Origin: Hyphomicrobiales bacterium
Lineage (GTDB): Bacteria > Pseudomonadota > Alphaproteobacteria > Rhizobiales > Rhizobiaceae
Reading direction: 5' to 3'
Assembly (NCBI GenBank): GCA_900467185.1
Contig: UBPA01000021.1
Location: 1 to 64,000 of the forward strand
Length of the DNA: 64,000 nucleotides
Every line of letters begins with the position of its first letter. Position 1 is the stretch's first letter. Of the stretch, positions 26,675 through 35,278 are shown piece by piece. The notes under the pieces were generated by a model, which ran no database searches, was not told where the DNA came from, and was given only the letters and a program-made list of their open reading frames with translations. A program made the translations under genes and the position numbers.

Positions 26675-27638
26675 GGCGGCGTCCCCACAGGAGATAGGCA
26701 AAGAAAGGTGCGCCCACGAGGCCGGTGACGATGCCCGCAGGAAGTTGGATCGGTGGCAGGATGATGCGGCCGAGAAGGTCGGCAGCGACGACGAGGCAGG
26801 CGCCGACGAGAGCGGCGACCGGAAGTATGCGGGCATGAGAGGCCCCGACAAGCCTGCGCGCGATATGCGGCGCGACGAGGCCGACGAAGCCTATGAGACC
26901 CGAGACGGCAACGGCGGCTCCCGAGAGCACTGTGACGAGCACGATCATCAAGCCACGGATGCGGTCGGCCGGTTGACCAAGACTTTTGGCAGTGCTGTCG
27001 CCGAAGCGGATGAGATCGAGTTCACGGGCGCTTGAAAAGGCAAGGGTGAGGGGAACGATGAGCCAGAGTGCGAGCAGCCTGACCTTTACCATGCTGGCAT
27101 CGTAGACGCTGCCGGCAAGCCAGATCATCGCGCGCTGTACATTGCCGATCTCGCCGAAAGCGGACAGAAAGGTGGTGCCGGCGGTGGCGAGCGACGACAA
27201 GCCGATGCCGATCAGGATGATCCGCAACGACGATGTGCCGCCCCGCCCGGCAAGCGTAAAGACGGCAAGCGCCATGGCTGCCGCGCCGCAGAAACCGGCA
27301 GCCTGCAGCAGGGCAACGGGCGGGTCCCGCACCAGAACGATGACCGCCATGACCGTGACCGCCGCGCCGCTATTGATGCCGAGGACCCCGGGCTCTGCGA
27401 GCGGATTGCGCATGATGGCCAGCGTGACCGTTCCGGCGGTGGCAAGTGCTACACCCACGAGAAGGGCAAGCAGCACGCGCGGCAGGCGCAGATCGTGCAC
27501 GATCATGCTGCTCTGTTGATCCGTACTTCCGAGGGAATGGTAGAGCTCCATCCAGGTCAGTGACACGTCGCCGAAGGCCAGGCTGGCCAAAACGAGGAGC
27601 GCAAGCGACAGGCTCAACGCGATGAGCAGACGGATCAT
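26664..27638 (-). CDS. Iron-siderophore ABC permease (FecD type)
   Basis: A 324-residue polytopic inner-membrane protein of the FecCD/BtuC family. Visible hallmarks: LRLPRVLLALLVGVALATAGTV, then NPLAEPGVLGINSGAA, and near the C-terminus GLIGFVGLVAPHIARRLVG, the ATPase-contact helix region. Hydrophobic segments throughout fit about nine to ten transmembrane helices. It pairs with the paralogous permease at 27635-28663 (ATGA overlap) to form the channel. Length is normal for the family. Confidence 0.92.
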   Translation of the reverse strand: MIRLLIALSLSLALLVLASLAFGDVSLTWMELYHSLGSTDQQSSMIVHDLRLPRVLLALLVGVALATAGTVTLAIMRNPLAEPGVLGINSGAAVTVMAVIVLVRDPPVALLQAAGFCGAAAMALAVFTLAGRGGTSSLRIILIGIGLSSLATAGTTFLSAFGEIGNVQRAMIWLAGSVYDASMVKVRLLALWLIVPLTLAFSSARELDLIRFGDSTAKSLGQPADRIRGLMIVLVTVLSGAAVAVSGLIGFVGLVAPHIARRLVGASHARILPVAALVGACLVVAADLLGRIILPPIQLPAGIVTGLVGAPFFAYLLWGRRHGR

Positions 27639-28663
27639 GCCGCACCCTTCAGCCGCGTGTGTGCGAGATAGAGGAAGAAGGGCGCGCCAACCAGCGCAAC
27701 CGTCACCCCGACTGGAAAGCTCTGGCTGCCGAACACGAGCCTGCCGGCCATATCAGAGACGACGACGAGGAGGGCGCCACCCAGCGCGCAGAAGGGCAGA
27801 ACCCAACGATAGTCGATACCGACGAGCATGCGCACCACATGCGGCACGACGAGGCCGACGAAGCCGATGGGTCCGGCGAGCGCTACGGCGCTGCCTGCCA
27901 GCAGGATCACGACAACGACCGATGCGCCGCGCCAGACGATCGGGTTCTGCCCGAGGGTACGCGAAGCATCCGCGCCGAGGCTCAGCGTGGTGAGGTGTCG
28001 CCCGACAAGAAACGCGGCTACGAGGCCAACGAGGAGTGCAGGTGCAACGGTTCTCGCCTGCACCATCGTCCGGCCCGTTACCGAGCCCGCGGTCCACAGC
28101 CGCACAGCATCGAGCGTGCTCTCATCGAATATGAGAACGGCAGTGGTGAGCGAGGTGAGAAAAGTTGCCACAATAGCGCCGGCCAGCACGAGGCCCAGCG
28201 GCGAGTGCCCGATGGCACCAAGCGAGCCGAGCGTAAAGACGACAAGGGCAGCTGTGCCTGCGCCGAGGAAGGCATACAGGAGATAGACGTCGCTCGTTCC
28301 CGTTCCGAAAAAGGTCATCGCCATGACGACGGCAAAGGCAGCACCGGCATTGATGCCAAGGAGCCCGGGCGATGCGAGCGGATTGTTCGTGACCGCTTGC
28401 ATGATGGCGCCGGAGACGGCGAGCGCGCTGCCGGCAAGCAGCGCTGCAATGACGCGCGGCAGGCGGATCGTTGTCACGAGAAGGTGGTTGCGCGACCCGT
28501 CATACTGAAAGATCGCTGAAATGATGGTGGAAAACGGCATGGTGGTCGTGCCGAGCGCGACGGCGCTGATCGCGGCAAGCATCAGCAGACAGAGAAGGAC
28601 AATCAAGGCCAACGCCCGGCCGCGCTCGGTTGCCGTCACGCCGCCTGCGCGTCGCACCTTCAT
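27635..28663 (-). CDS. Iron-siderophore ABC permease (FecC type)
   Basis: A 342-residue FecCD/BtuC-family permease. Hallmarks: IRLPRVIAALLAGSALAVSGAIMQ, NPLASPGLLGINAGAAFAVV, and GPIGFVGLVVPHVVRMLVG. It overlaps the binding-protein gene upstream (ATGA at 28660-28663) and the second permease gene downstream (ATGA), so the operon is tightly coupled. It forms the heterodimeric membrane channel with the FecD-type protein for ferric-siderophore entry to the cytoplasm. Confidence 0.92.
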   Translation of the reverse strand: MKVRRAGGVTATERGRALALIVLLCLLMLAAISAVALGTTTMPFSTIISAIFQYDGSRNHLLVTTIRLPRVIAALLAGSALAVSGAIMQAVTNNPLASPGLLGINAGAAFAVVMAMTFFGTGTSDVYLLYAFLGAGTAALVVFTLGSLGAIGHSPLGLVLAGAIVATFLTSLTTAVLIFDESTLDAVRLWTAGSVTGRTMVQARTVAPALLVGLVAAFLVGRHLTTLSLGADASRTLGQNPIVWRGASVVVVILLAGSAVALAGPIGFVGLVVPHVVRMLVGIDYRWVLPFCALGGALLVVVSDMAGRLVFGSQSFPVGVTVALVGAPFFLYLAHTRLKGAA

Positions 28664-29595
28664 GGATCCGCCACGATATAGCGTTCCACGTCATCGAGAA
28701 CCCGGTTCGCCGAGCCGATGCCATGAAAGCTTTGCCAGGGGCCGCGATCCACCCGGTGCGCACGGCCCGCCTGCACGGCCGGCAGAAGCCGCCAGAGCGG
28801 GTTCCCGGTCACCTGTTTCTCCAGCGCGTCGTCCGGTCCGCTCTCGAAGCCACTGGCGGACACATAGAGAAGGACGTCCCCGTCGAGGTTGGCAAGCTCC
28901 TCCCAGTCCGGCCGCTTGACGATCGTGCCATCGGTGACCGTCTCATAGGCGGTGCGCTTCACCCCGGCTTCTCGTAGAACGGCAAAGGGCGCGTAGGCAT
29001 CGGGTCCATCGACGAAGACGACGAAGCGATCCGGCGCGAAACGGACCGTGGAGACCGTGAGGTTCTTCGTCTTCATCCTCTCGCGGATCGCCGCGACCCG
29101 TGCGTCATAGGCGGCAAGCGAAGCATCCGCGACACCCTTTCGACCGGTGACCTCGGATAGACGCTGGAGGTAACGCTTCCAGTCCATGTGTTTGAAGAGG
29201 ACCGTCGGGGCGATCTTGGCCGCCTGCTCGTAAATGCCCGCGTGGACTTCGGCCGAACCGATGATCAGATCCGGTTTCAGCGTTGCGACGCGTTCGAGGC
29301 TCGGCTCCTTCGGATTGCCGAGATCTATCATCCTCTCAGCCTTCACCGCGTCGAGGACGTCGTTTTCCGCAATCCCCATGTAAGGCGTCGCGACGACGGG
29401 TGCGTTCAGCTCGATCAGCAGCCCGAGCGTGATCAGCGGATCGAGCGTGACGATCCGCTTTGCCGCCATGGGTATGCAGACAGGCGGATTGTAGATCTCC
29501 TCGGTGATGGTCTCGCCGTCACAGGCCGCGTGGGCCAGCGCGTTGGACAAGAGAAATGCGAGAAGGAGAATACAGACGCGCAAGACGGATACCAT
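28660..29595 (-). CDS. Ferric-siderophore periplasmic binding protein (FecB type)
   Basis: A 311-residue class III binding protein (FecB/FhuD-like). A signal peptide is clear: MVSVLRVCILLLAFLLSNAL followed by AHA. The mature part has AAKRIVTLDPLITLGLLIEL and LKPDLIIGSAEVH, typical of the family. It captures the ferric siderophore released by the TonB-dependent receptor and hands it to the permeases. A perfect 13-bp hairpin (29615-29648) separates it from the receptor gene upstream. Confidence 0.9.
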   Translation of the reverse strand: MVSVLRVCILLLAFLLSNALAHAACDGETITEEIYNPPVCIPMAAKRIVTLDPLITLGLLIELNAPVVATPYMGIAENDVLDAVKAERMIDLGNPKEPSLERVATLKPDLIIGSAEVHAGIYEQAAKIAPTVLFKHMDWKRYLQRLSEVTGRKGVADASLAAYDARVAAIRERMKTKNLTVSTVRFAPDRFVVFVDGPDAYAPFAVLREAGVKRTAYETVTDGTIVKRPDWEELANLDGDVLLYVSASGFESGPDDALEKQVTGNPLWRLLPAVQAGRAHRVDRGPWQSFHGIGSANRVLDDVERYIVADP

Positions 29596-29614
29596 GTCGT
29601 TACCGGGCTTGAAG

Positions 29615-29648
29615 GAGGGACTGCGGGACCAGCGCCCCGCAGTCCCTC
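29615..29648. terminator. 13-bp perfect stem-loop between receptor and binding-protein genes
   Basis: Arms 29615-29627 (GAGGGACTGCGGG) and 29636-29648 are perfect complements around an eight-base loop. It follows the receptor stop on the minus strand. There is no T-tract, so it may act as an mRNA-stabilising or attenuating hairpin that gives the receptor more transcript than the ABC genes, rather than as a classic terminator. Confidence 0.55.
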
Positions 29649-29652
29649 GCCA

Positions 29653-32043
29653 TTAGAATTTCGTTCGGATATTCAAGCCGAAGGAGCGGCGCTTGCCGGC
29701 CTGGCCGAAGGGCAGTGAGTAGTCCGGATCGACAATCGTGAAGTATTTTTCGTCGGTCAGATTTTCCGCAAAGGCGGTGATTTCCCAATTGTCCTTCTTG
29801 AAGCCCGTCTGCGCGTTGAGGATGAAGCGCGGATCGATCTTGTACATGCCCTTCGTGCCGAAGCGTGAATTGTAGCTCGTCGTGTACTTGGCATCCGCCC
29901 CGACGAAGATACCATTCTCGAATTCGTATCGGCCGCCAAAGCCCCAGCTCCATTCCGGCGCTTCCGGAAACGCCTTTCCATCCTGCGGAACCGTGAGCGC
30001 TGCGTGATTGAAGTCGAGGAACTTGGTGTTGAGATACCCGATCGAGGCAAATGCCGTGAACTGTTCGGTCACTGCGAAGGTCGGCTCGATTTCGAAGCCC
30101 CAGGCCCGCGACGTTGCGGCGTTCGACGTGATGCGATAGCCGGGGATGGTCGGATCCGGGCGGATTTCGACCTGTTGATCGTCATATTTCGTGTAGAAAA
30201 CATTGGCGTTGAGCGTCAGCCGCTCGTCAAGCAGCGTGCCCTTGTAGGACAGCTCGATATTCTGGGAATATTCCGGATCGTATGTTCCAAGGGAACCGGT
30301 CACACGATCGAAATAGGAGCCGCCCGAGCGAAAACCCTGCGTGTAGGTGAGGCCCACCGTCTGGTTCTCTCCAAACTCCTTGGAAAGGCCGACCTTCGGT
30401 ACGAAGTTCAGCTCGCTCAGTGACGTCGGGTCGCCTGTCAGGACGGGCGAGGAATCGATCCCGCCGAAGTAGTTCTGCTGGTGGTCTTTGTCCTTCAGGT
30501 AGTCCAGGCGTCCGCCAAGCGTTGCAAACCATGTTGGGGCGAATTCGTAGCTCGCTTCGCCGAAGACGGCGAGGTTCGACGTTCTGCGATGTTGTGAATC
30601 GCTCTGCTGATACGCATCGAATGCAACGATATCTGTTTCGCCGTCCCAGACTTCCCGGCTGCCATAGACGCCGGCGACCCATTTCCAGCGGTCAGCCTCA
30701 TAGTTCAGGCGAAGTTCCTGTGTGAAGATCGAGTTGTCGTCCTCGCCGGTGATGCCGTTGACCACACCTTCCGTCCCGTAGTCGATCGAACGGCGATTGT
30801 TGATGCCGAATTGATAGCCGGTCATCGAGGTGAAGCGCAGCGTGTCGGAGATATCATGCGTAACCTCCAGCCCGATATTGTGCGCCTCGGTCCAGCGATA
30901 TTCGGTATAGGTGACCGGAGAATTGTTGAAGTCGCCGCGGCCGCTGTAAAGACCGACAAGCGCATCGTTCGGCCGATCCTTCGAATAGGCATAGGTCAGC
31001 AGCGCACGCGTATCCGGCATTTCGGACGGGGTGATCAGCAGCTTGGCCCTGATGACACCGCTGATATCGGTCGTCAGGTCGTCGAAATTGTCGAAACTCT
31101 TGAAATTGTAATAGGTGGGTTCTGCGTGAAAGCGCTCGAAGGCACCGGAAATGCGCAGTGCGATCTGGTCCTCGACGAGCGGCGTGTTGACCATGAAGGC
31201 GGTTCCGGCAAGGTCGTTGCTGCCGACCGTGCCGGAAAGTTTGGCTTGCCTGTCGAAGGTCGGATCCTTCGACTTGATATAGATGGCACCTGTCATGGCT
31301 GCGCGGCCGGACAGCGTCGATTGCGGACCGCGATAGACCTCGACCTGCTCGACGTCCCAGAGGTTGCGTGCGCCGAAACGGGAATTGTACCGCGTTTGCA
31401 GGATGCCATCGATGTAGACCGAGCCCGCGGGGCCGCCCGAAGGGACCAGGCCTTCCGAGCTCATGCCGCGGATGACGAAGCCGGCATTGACTGTGCCGCT
31501 GTCCAGCACGTTCGCCATCCGCCGGAAGGTTTCCTGCGTGGTGCGGATCTGGCTGTCGGCGAGGGTTTCGGCGTTGACGATGGCGACGCTGCTCGTCGTG
31601 CCGCCGAGCGTCGTTGCGTTGCGCGCGCCATAGATCGTGATCATCTCCAGTTCCGTCGCGCCTTCCGGTACCGTACCGGACGCGGCCCCACCGCTTTGCA
31701 GCGTCACCTGGTTGCTGCCGGCAAAGCGCGCGGTAACGCCGGTGTTCCCGAGCACCGCATTCAGCGCCTGTTCGGGCGTCAACGTGCCCTTCGCACCCCG
31801 TGTCGTCTTTCCCTCGGCGACCGATGCATCGAACAGGATCTGAAGGCCTGTCTGGGCGGCAAGGCTGTTCAGCGCTGGCGTCAGCGGGCCGGCCGGCACG
31901 GAGATCGGCTGCGCCGTCACCTGTGCCGCCGCTTCTTGCACAATCCCCGGCACCGCGGGGAGCATCACGAGGCTCGTTCCTGCGAGGAATGCCGCCCGCA
32001 GGCTTGCCCTTGCCCTGCGCGAAATACATCTGGTCGTCGTCAT
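29653..32043 (-). CDS. TonB-dependent siderophore receptor with STN signalling domain
   Basis: A 796-residue outer-membrane receptor. A long signal peptide (about residues 1-40, SLRAAFLAGTSLVMLPAV) is followed by an N-terminal STN domain (residues ~42-115: ISVPAGPLTPALNSLAAQTG, GTLTPEQALNAVL), then a plug with RGMSSEG and VEVYRGPQSTLSGRAAM, and a beta barrel ending in a terminal Phe (NIRTKF). The STN domain marks it as a transducer: substrate binding signals through FecR to FecI. It imports a ferric siderophore; the barrel does not reveal which one. An unusual perfect inverted repeat lies in its leader (32086-32120). Confidence 0.92.
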   Translation of the reverse strand: MTTTRCISRRARASLRAAFLAGTSLVMLPAVPGIVQEAAAQVTAQPISVPAGPLTPALNSLAAQTGLQILFDASVAEGKTTRGAKGTLTPEQALNAVLGNTGVTARFAGSNQVTLQSGGAASGTVPEGATELEMITIYGARNATTLGGTTSSVAIVNAETLADSQIRTTQETFRRMANVLDSGTVNAGFVIRGMSSEGLVPSGGPAGSVYIDGILQTRYNSRFGARNLWDVEQVEVYRGPQSTLSGRAAMTGAIYIKSKDPTFDRQAKLSGTVGSNDLAGTAFMVNTPLVEDQIALRISGAFERFHAEPTYYNFKSFDNFDDLTTDISGVIRAKLLITPSEMPDTRALLTYAYSKDRPNDALVGLYSGRGDFNNSPVTYTEYRWTEAHNIGLEVTHDISDTLRFTSMTGYQFGINNRRSIDYGTEGVVNGITGEDDNSIFTQELRLNYEADRWKWVAGVYGSREVWDGETDIVAFDAYQQSDSQHRRTSNLAVFGEASYEFAPTWFATLGGRLDYLKDKDHQQNYFGGIDSSPVLTGDPTSLSELNFVPKVGLSKEFGENQTVGLTYTQGFRSGGSYFDRVTGSLGTYDPEYSQNIELSYKGTLLDERLTLNANVFYTKYDDQQVEIRPDPTIPGYRITSNAATSRAWGFEIEPTFAVTEQFTAFASIGYLNTKFLDFNHAALTVPQDGKAFPEAPEWSWGFGGRYEFENGIFVGADAKYTTSYNSRFGTKGMYKIDPRFILNAQTGFKKDNWEITAFAENLTDEKYFTIVDPDYSLPFGQAGKRRSFGLNIRTKF

Positions 32044-32085
32044 CCGAAATCCCCAATCCCACGGCGTTCAAGGCGCCGCAGCCCA

Positions 32086-32120
32086 CCTTCATGAGCGGCT
32101 ACACACTCCGCTCATGAAGG
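32086..32120. promoter_or_regulatory. Perfect 13-bp inverted repeat in the leader of the receptor gene
   Basis: Arms CCTTCATGAGCGG (32086-32098) and its exact complement (32108-32120) flank nine bases. It lies between the FhuF stop and the receptor start, 43 bases before the receptor ATG on the minus strand, with no T-tract on either side. A GGAAAA sequence just upstream could be part of an ECF -35, so the repeat may be an operator or an RNA hairpin controlling receptor expression. Confidence 0.5.
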
Positions 32121-32181
32121 AAGACGATTGGTTTTCCGGATTTGGGACTGGAGACTTGAAGAAAAGTTATCGAATTATCGA

Positions 32182-33036
32182 TCACTCGACGCCAAGATGC
32201 CTACGCATGGCAAGACGCAATTCCGCATCCCGCTCTTTCGGCTTCTTCAGCACGCATGTCGGGCAGTATGTGCCGCCTTCCACGAGATAGTAACGGCAGC
32301 AGCCGCCGCGCTGGCGGAAGGTATAGGAGAAATCCTCCTGCCGGTTGTCGAGCACAGTCAGGTCGAAATAGTGGAGCTGGCGATTGGCAAGCGGCGAACC
32401 GGGCACTTTGAGAATCCGCATCGCCGACGCCTTGGCCATCTCGACCGGGCCGAACCGGCGGCCAGAATCGAGAAAGCGACCCGCGATCGCATCGGCGGCA
32501 AGCCGCCATAGCGCCGTGCGGGAGAGGCGCGTGCGCGCGTGGATCGCCTCAATGACGAGGCGAAAATGTCGCTCGATTTCGGCCCGAAACCGTTCCCCGT
32601 CAGCGGCGTCTTCCAATTGGCCGTGCCAAAATATCTCTTCGAGGAAACGGACATGGGCGCGGCGTGTCCGGTGCATCTTCCCGTCATGCGGCTCCTCGGT
32701 CGTGTAGAAGGAAAGCGCGACGGAGGCTGGCGAAAGATCGGGAACGAGGCCGAAACCGGCGAAGAGGGGGACGGCAGCGGCGGCTAGAATGTAGCCGTAG
32801 TCGGTCATCAGTAGCGCCGCGGCGGTCCTGATGTCGGTGCCTTCGTTCAGCGATTGCTCGAAGGCGAGAAATTCGCCCATGGCCACGTCGTCGGACAAGA
32901 AGGCTTCGGCCGTCATCCATCCTTCGCCGGCCGGGCCGGTGTCCGCGCGGACATCCGGCATATAGGCGGCCTGCGCTTCGAGCGCGCGCCGCACCAACAC
33001 CTCCTCCGCCCTTGGCGTTTCAATCGCAGCCGTCAT
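32182..33036 (-). CDS. fhuF: FhuF-type siderophore-iron reductase
   Basis: A 284-residue protein starting at ATG 33036, overlapping the thioesterase stop (ATGA). The C-terminus has the FhuF 2Fe-2S ligand pattern: RGGCCRYYL (C246, C247), ten residues, then YCPTC (C258, C261). The N-terminal part matches the helical FhuF region. FhuF-type proteins reduce ferric iron in the cytoplasm to release it from imported siderophores, which fits its place directly upstream of the receptor gene. All four Cys ligands are present, so it is probably active. Confidence 0.88.
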   Translation of the reverse strand: MTAAIETPRAEEVLVRRALEAQAAYMPDVRADTGPAGEGWMTAEAFLSDDVAMGEFLAFEQSLNEGTDIRTAAALLMTDYGYILAAAAVPLFAGFGLVPDLSPASVALSFYTTEEPHDGKMHRTRRAHVRFLEEIFWHGQLEDAADGERFRAEIERHFRLVIEAIHARTRLSRTALWRLAADAIAGRFLDSGRRFGPVEMAKASAMRILKVPGSPLANRQLHYFDLTVLDNRQEDFSYTFRQRGGCCRYYLVEGGTYCPTCVLKKPKERDAELRLAMRRHLGVE

Positions 33037-33788
33037 AGCCTCAAGCCTGACGGTGCCGGGCGACTTTCGCCCGTCGCGAACCAGAGGCTCTCCAGCCGTG
33101 CCGGAAGCGTGTCCAGGACGGAACGTTCGAGCATGTGCGGCCCCTTGACCTGATGCAGGCTCGTGCCGCCGGTCACGAAATTGGACCAGGCGGCCGCGGC
33201 CTGCTTGTTCACAAAGGCGTCCGCGTCGGAGAGAAAAATATGGGCAGGGCAATCGAGCCTGCCGTGCACCGCGTCATGTGCATAGGTCTCGCAGATGCGG
33301 AAGTCATTGCGCAGCACCGGCTCGAAAAGCTCCATCGCCTCGGGATTGTTCAAGATCTCGGCGTCGGTTCCGACGAGTTCGACGAGGGCCTGGCGAAAGG
33401 CGCCAGGCTCCATCGTGTGGAACGGGTCCCGCTCGTAGACCATGCGGTCCGGCGCATTGCAACCGAGCGCGAAGAAGACCTCCGGCGGCCGCAGACCCGC
33501 GCCCGCGAAGCGGCGGGCGATTTCGTAACCGAGCAGGGCACCCATCGAATAGCCGAAGATCGCATATCGCCCGCCGATATAGGGTTCGAGCTCCACGGCA
33601 AGCTGGTCGGCCAGCGCATCGATCGATCGCGGCGTGGGTTCGGTGTAGCGCGCTTCGCGGCCCGGCAGCGCCACCGGATGCACCGTCATCGTGCTCGGCG
33701 TGATCCGCGTCCAGTTGCGGAAAAGACCGGCCCCGGTGCCTGCCGGTGGCAGGCAGAGAAGGACGGGGCGGGGCTGCATTGCATTCAT
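33033..33788 (-). CDS. Type II thioesterase, siderophore-associated
   Basis: A 251-residue alpha/beta hydrolase of the GrsT/type II thioesterase family. The catalytic triad is visible: Ser81 in GYSMG, Asp in the LSDADAFV segment, and His in KGPHMLER. The family opening (LLCLPPAGTGAGLFRNW, LPGREARY) is typical. Such enzymes clear misprimed carrier domains of NRPS or PKS lines. Its start codon overlaps the stop of an upstream NRPS carrier-domain fragment (ATGA), but the rest of that NRPS is missing, so the enzyme may now have no partner here. Confidence 0.9.
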   Translation of the reverse strand: MNAMQPRPVLLCLPPAGTGAGLFRNWTRITPSTMTVHPVALPGREARYTEPTPRSIDALADQLAVELEPYIGGRYAIFGYSMGALLGYEIARRFAGAGLRPPEVFFALGCNAPDRMVYERDPFHTMEPGAFRQALVELVGTDAEILNNPEAMELFEPVLRNDFRICETYAHDAVHGRLDCPAHIFLSDADAFVNKQAAAAWSNFVTGGTSLHQVKGPHMLERSVLDTLPARLESLWFATGESRPAPSGLRL

Positions 33789-33958
33789 ATTTCGATCTCG
33801 ACATGGCCTGCGGCCGGGGTTTCCTGCGCGCGCAGGCTATCGATATGGGCCGCCAGTTCCGCAAGGACGGGCTGCTCGAAAAGCGCGCGCACCGGCACCG
33901 GCACGCAAAGCTCTATGCGAAGCCGGCGCTTCAATCCCGCATGCCTGGCCAATGACCG
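33785..33958 (-). pseudogene. C-terminal NRPS carrier-domain fragment
   Basis: On the minus strand the frame ending at the TGA 33785-33787 reads LKRRLRIEL, VPVRALFEQPVLAELAAHID, then ...GHVEIEI. This is the last helices of a peptidyl-carrier domain, which usually follow the phosphopantetheine Ser motif. The serine site and everything upstream are missing: a little before this point the sequence belongs to an unrelated reading frame. The stop overlaps the thioesterase start, as expected for the original operon. Confidence 0.7.
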
Positions 33959-34133
33959 TCCAGTCGATGCGGCCGTTCACGATCGGGGGCGTTTGGCGGT
34001 GGACGATGAGACGTATGAGGTAGGGCCGAATGCATTCCAGCATCCGCTTCGAGGCGATTGGCGCAATGCGCACTTCGCAGAAATCAGAGATTTTCTGTTG
34101 GAAGTGATGAGATGAAAGATCGTGTTTTGCCAT
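33837..34133 (-). pseudogene. Truncated unknown reading frame joined to the NRPS remnant
   Basis: A 98-codon minus-strand frame. Its first ~75 residues (VNGRIDWTVIGQACGIEA is the most distinctive part) look like the start of a real protein, possibly a small DNA-binding or recombinase-associated protein, but I do not recognise it. The last ~25 codons run out of frame through the NRPS fragment. The rest of 33789-34291 holds one short hairpin (34151-34168) and no other gene that I can support. Confidence 0.35.
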
Positions 34134-34291
34134 TTCCTTATTTCATTTCTCTCGGCAACGGTGCCGAGGGCAGGCGGGAATAGGAGCGGACATTTAACAA
34201 ATGGTTTTGCCGCAGCTGCAAAGCATGTGGGGCCAAGCTTAGTCCCCAGATTTGAAATGAAGCATCAAGAGCCTCATGCTAAAGGTCGCAG

Positions 34292-35203
34292 ATGGGATTC
34301 GGGGTTTTCATTCACCGGTCAGATTCGATTTACGACGACAGCCCGGCGGAACAATATCAGTTTCCGGGCCAGTATCTCGGTCGTGTCCAGGCATGCGTCG
34401 GCGACTGGATCGTGTACTATGAGCCTCGGAAGGTCGCAGCGACCCGCGGCTATTTTGCTGTCGCCAAGGTTGAACGGGTAATTGCTGATCCGAAGGCGCC
34501 CGGCATGTATCTGGCGCTGATTGAACACGGTAGCTATCTCGACTTCATCAATCCCGTTCCGTTCAGCGGACCAGACGGTGTCATAGAACGAGGCGTGCTG
34601 AATGAAGAGGGCCGCATTTCCGGCAGGGCACAGGCCGCAGTCCGGCCGATATCCGCAGCAGATTTCAACCGCATCGTATCTATAGGCATAGACGAGCACG
34701 AGCCTGAACTGCCTCGGCTGGATGAGCCGAGGGCGACGCCCGCGATCGACGGATTTGCGGATGAAGCTCAAGCGCCGTTCATGTTCGAGCAAGAGCGCGA
34801 CCGGGTCACGCAACTCTCGTCGCGGATCGTTCGAAGTCGGCTGTTTCGCCAGCTCGTTCTACACGCTTATGACAAACGATGCGCCATCACGGGATTGAAG
34901 CTCATCAACGGTGGTGGCCGGGCGGAGGTCGACGCCGCACATATTCGGCCGGTGGAAGCGAGCGGGCCTGACATTCTTTCTAACGGAATTGCTCTTTCGG
35001 GCACCGCACACTGGATGTTTGACCGCGGTCTGATTGGCCTTTCGGATGATCTTGATATCCTGATATCGCGTCAGGTGAATGATCCTGACAGCATTCAAGG
35101 ACTCCTCAACAAGACCGGGAAGGCGATCGTGCCTGGCCGGGTCTTCGAGCGGCCACATCCCCAGTTCCTGAAATGGCACCGTGAGAACTGCTTTAAGCAG
35201 TGA
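34292..35203 (+). CDS. HNH endonuclease, McrA-like restriction candidate
   Basis: A 303-residue protein. The C-terminal HNH module is clear: CAITGLKL, then EVDAAHIRPV, SNGIALSGTAHWMFDRGLI, matching the COG3440/HNH_2 type. The N-terminal ~110 residues (GDWIVYYEP, GYFAVAKVERVIADP, YLDFINPVPF) look like a PUA-superfamily type domain often found in front of such nucleases, which could read modified DNA; this assignment is inference. All HNH histidines and the Asn are visible, so it is probably active. It is followed by a hipBA pair in a small accessory segment. It may be a type IV-like restriction enzyme. Confidence 0.75.
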   Translation: MGFGVFIHRSDSIYDDSPAEQYQFPGQYLGRVQACVGDWIVYYEPRKVAATRGYFAVAKVERVIADPKAPGMYLALIEHGSYLDFINPVPFSGPDGVIERGVLNEEGRISGRAQAAVRPISAADFNRIVSIGIDEHEPELPRLDEPRATPAIDGFADEAQAPFMFEQERDRVTQLSSRIVRSRLFRQLVLHAYDKRCAITGLKLINGGGRAEVDAAHIRPVEASGPDILSNGIALSGTAHWMFDRGLIGLSDDLDILISRQVNDPDSIQGLLNKTGKAIVPGRVFERPHPQFLKWHRENCFKQ

Positions 35204-35278
35204 GCACTAGGGTGATCTTGCGCTGTGGTAGTTTCATCCTGAGCGGGTCTATTTCGGTCCGTCGGCGCCAATAATCAT

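Noticed and set aside
30854-32092. 412-codon minus-strand frame overlapping the receptor gene
   Set aside because: Wrong frame of the same gene: it has no signal peptide, plug or barrel features, while the receptor frame does.
30811-32094. Long plus-strand open frame opposite the TonB receptor
   Set aside because: It is rich in Arg and Gly with no family features. The receptor on the other strand has all expected domains, so this is a high-GC shadow.
34151-34168. Hairpin CTCGGCA/TGCCGAG as a terminator
   Set aside because: No T-tract on either strand and no intact gene ends just before it.
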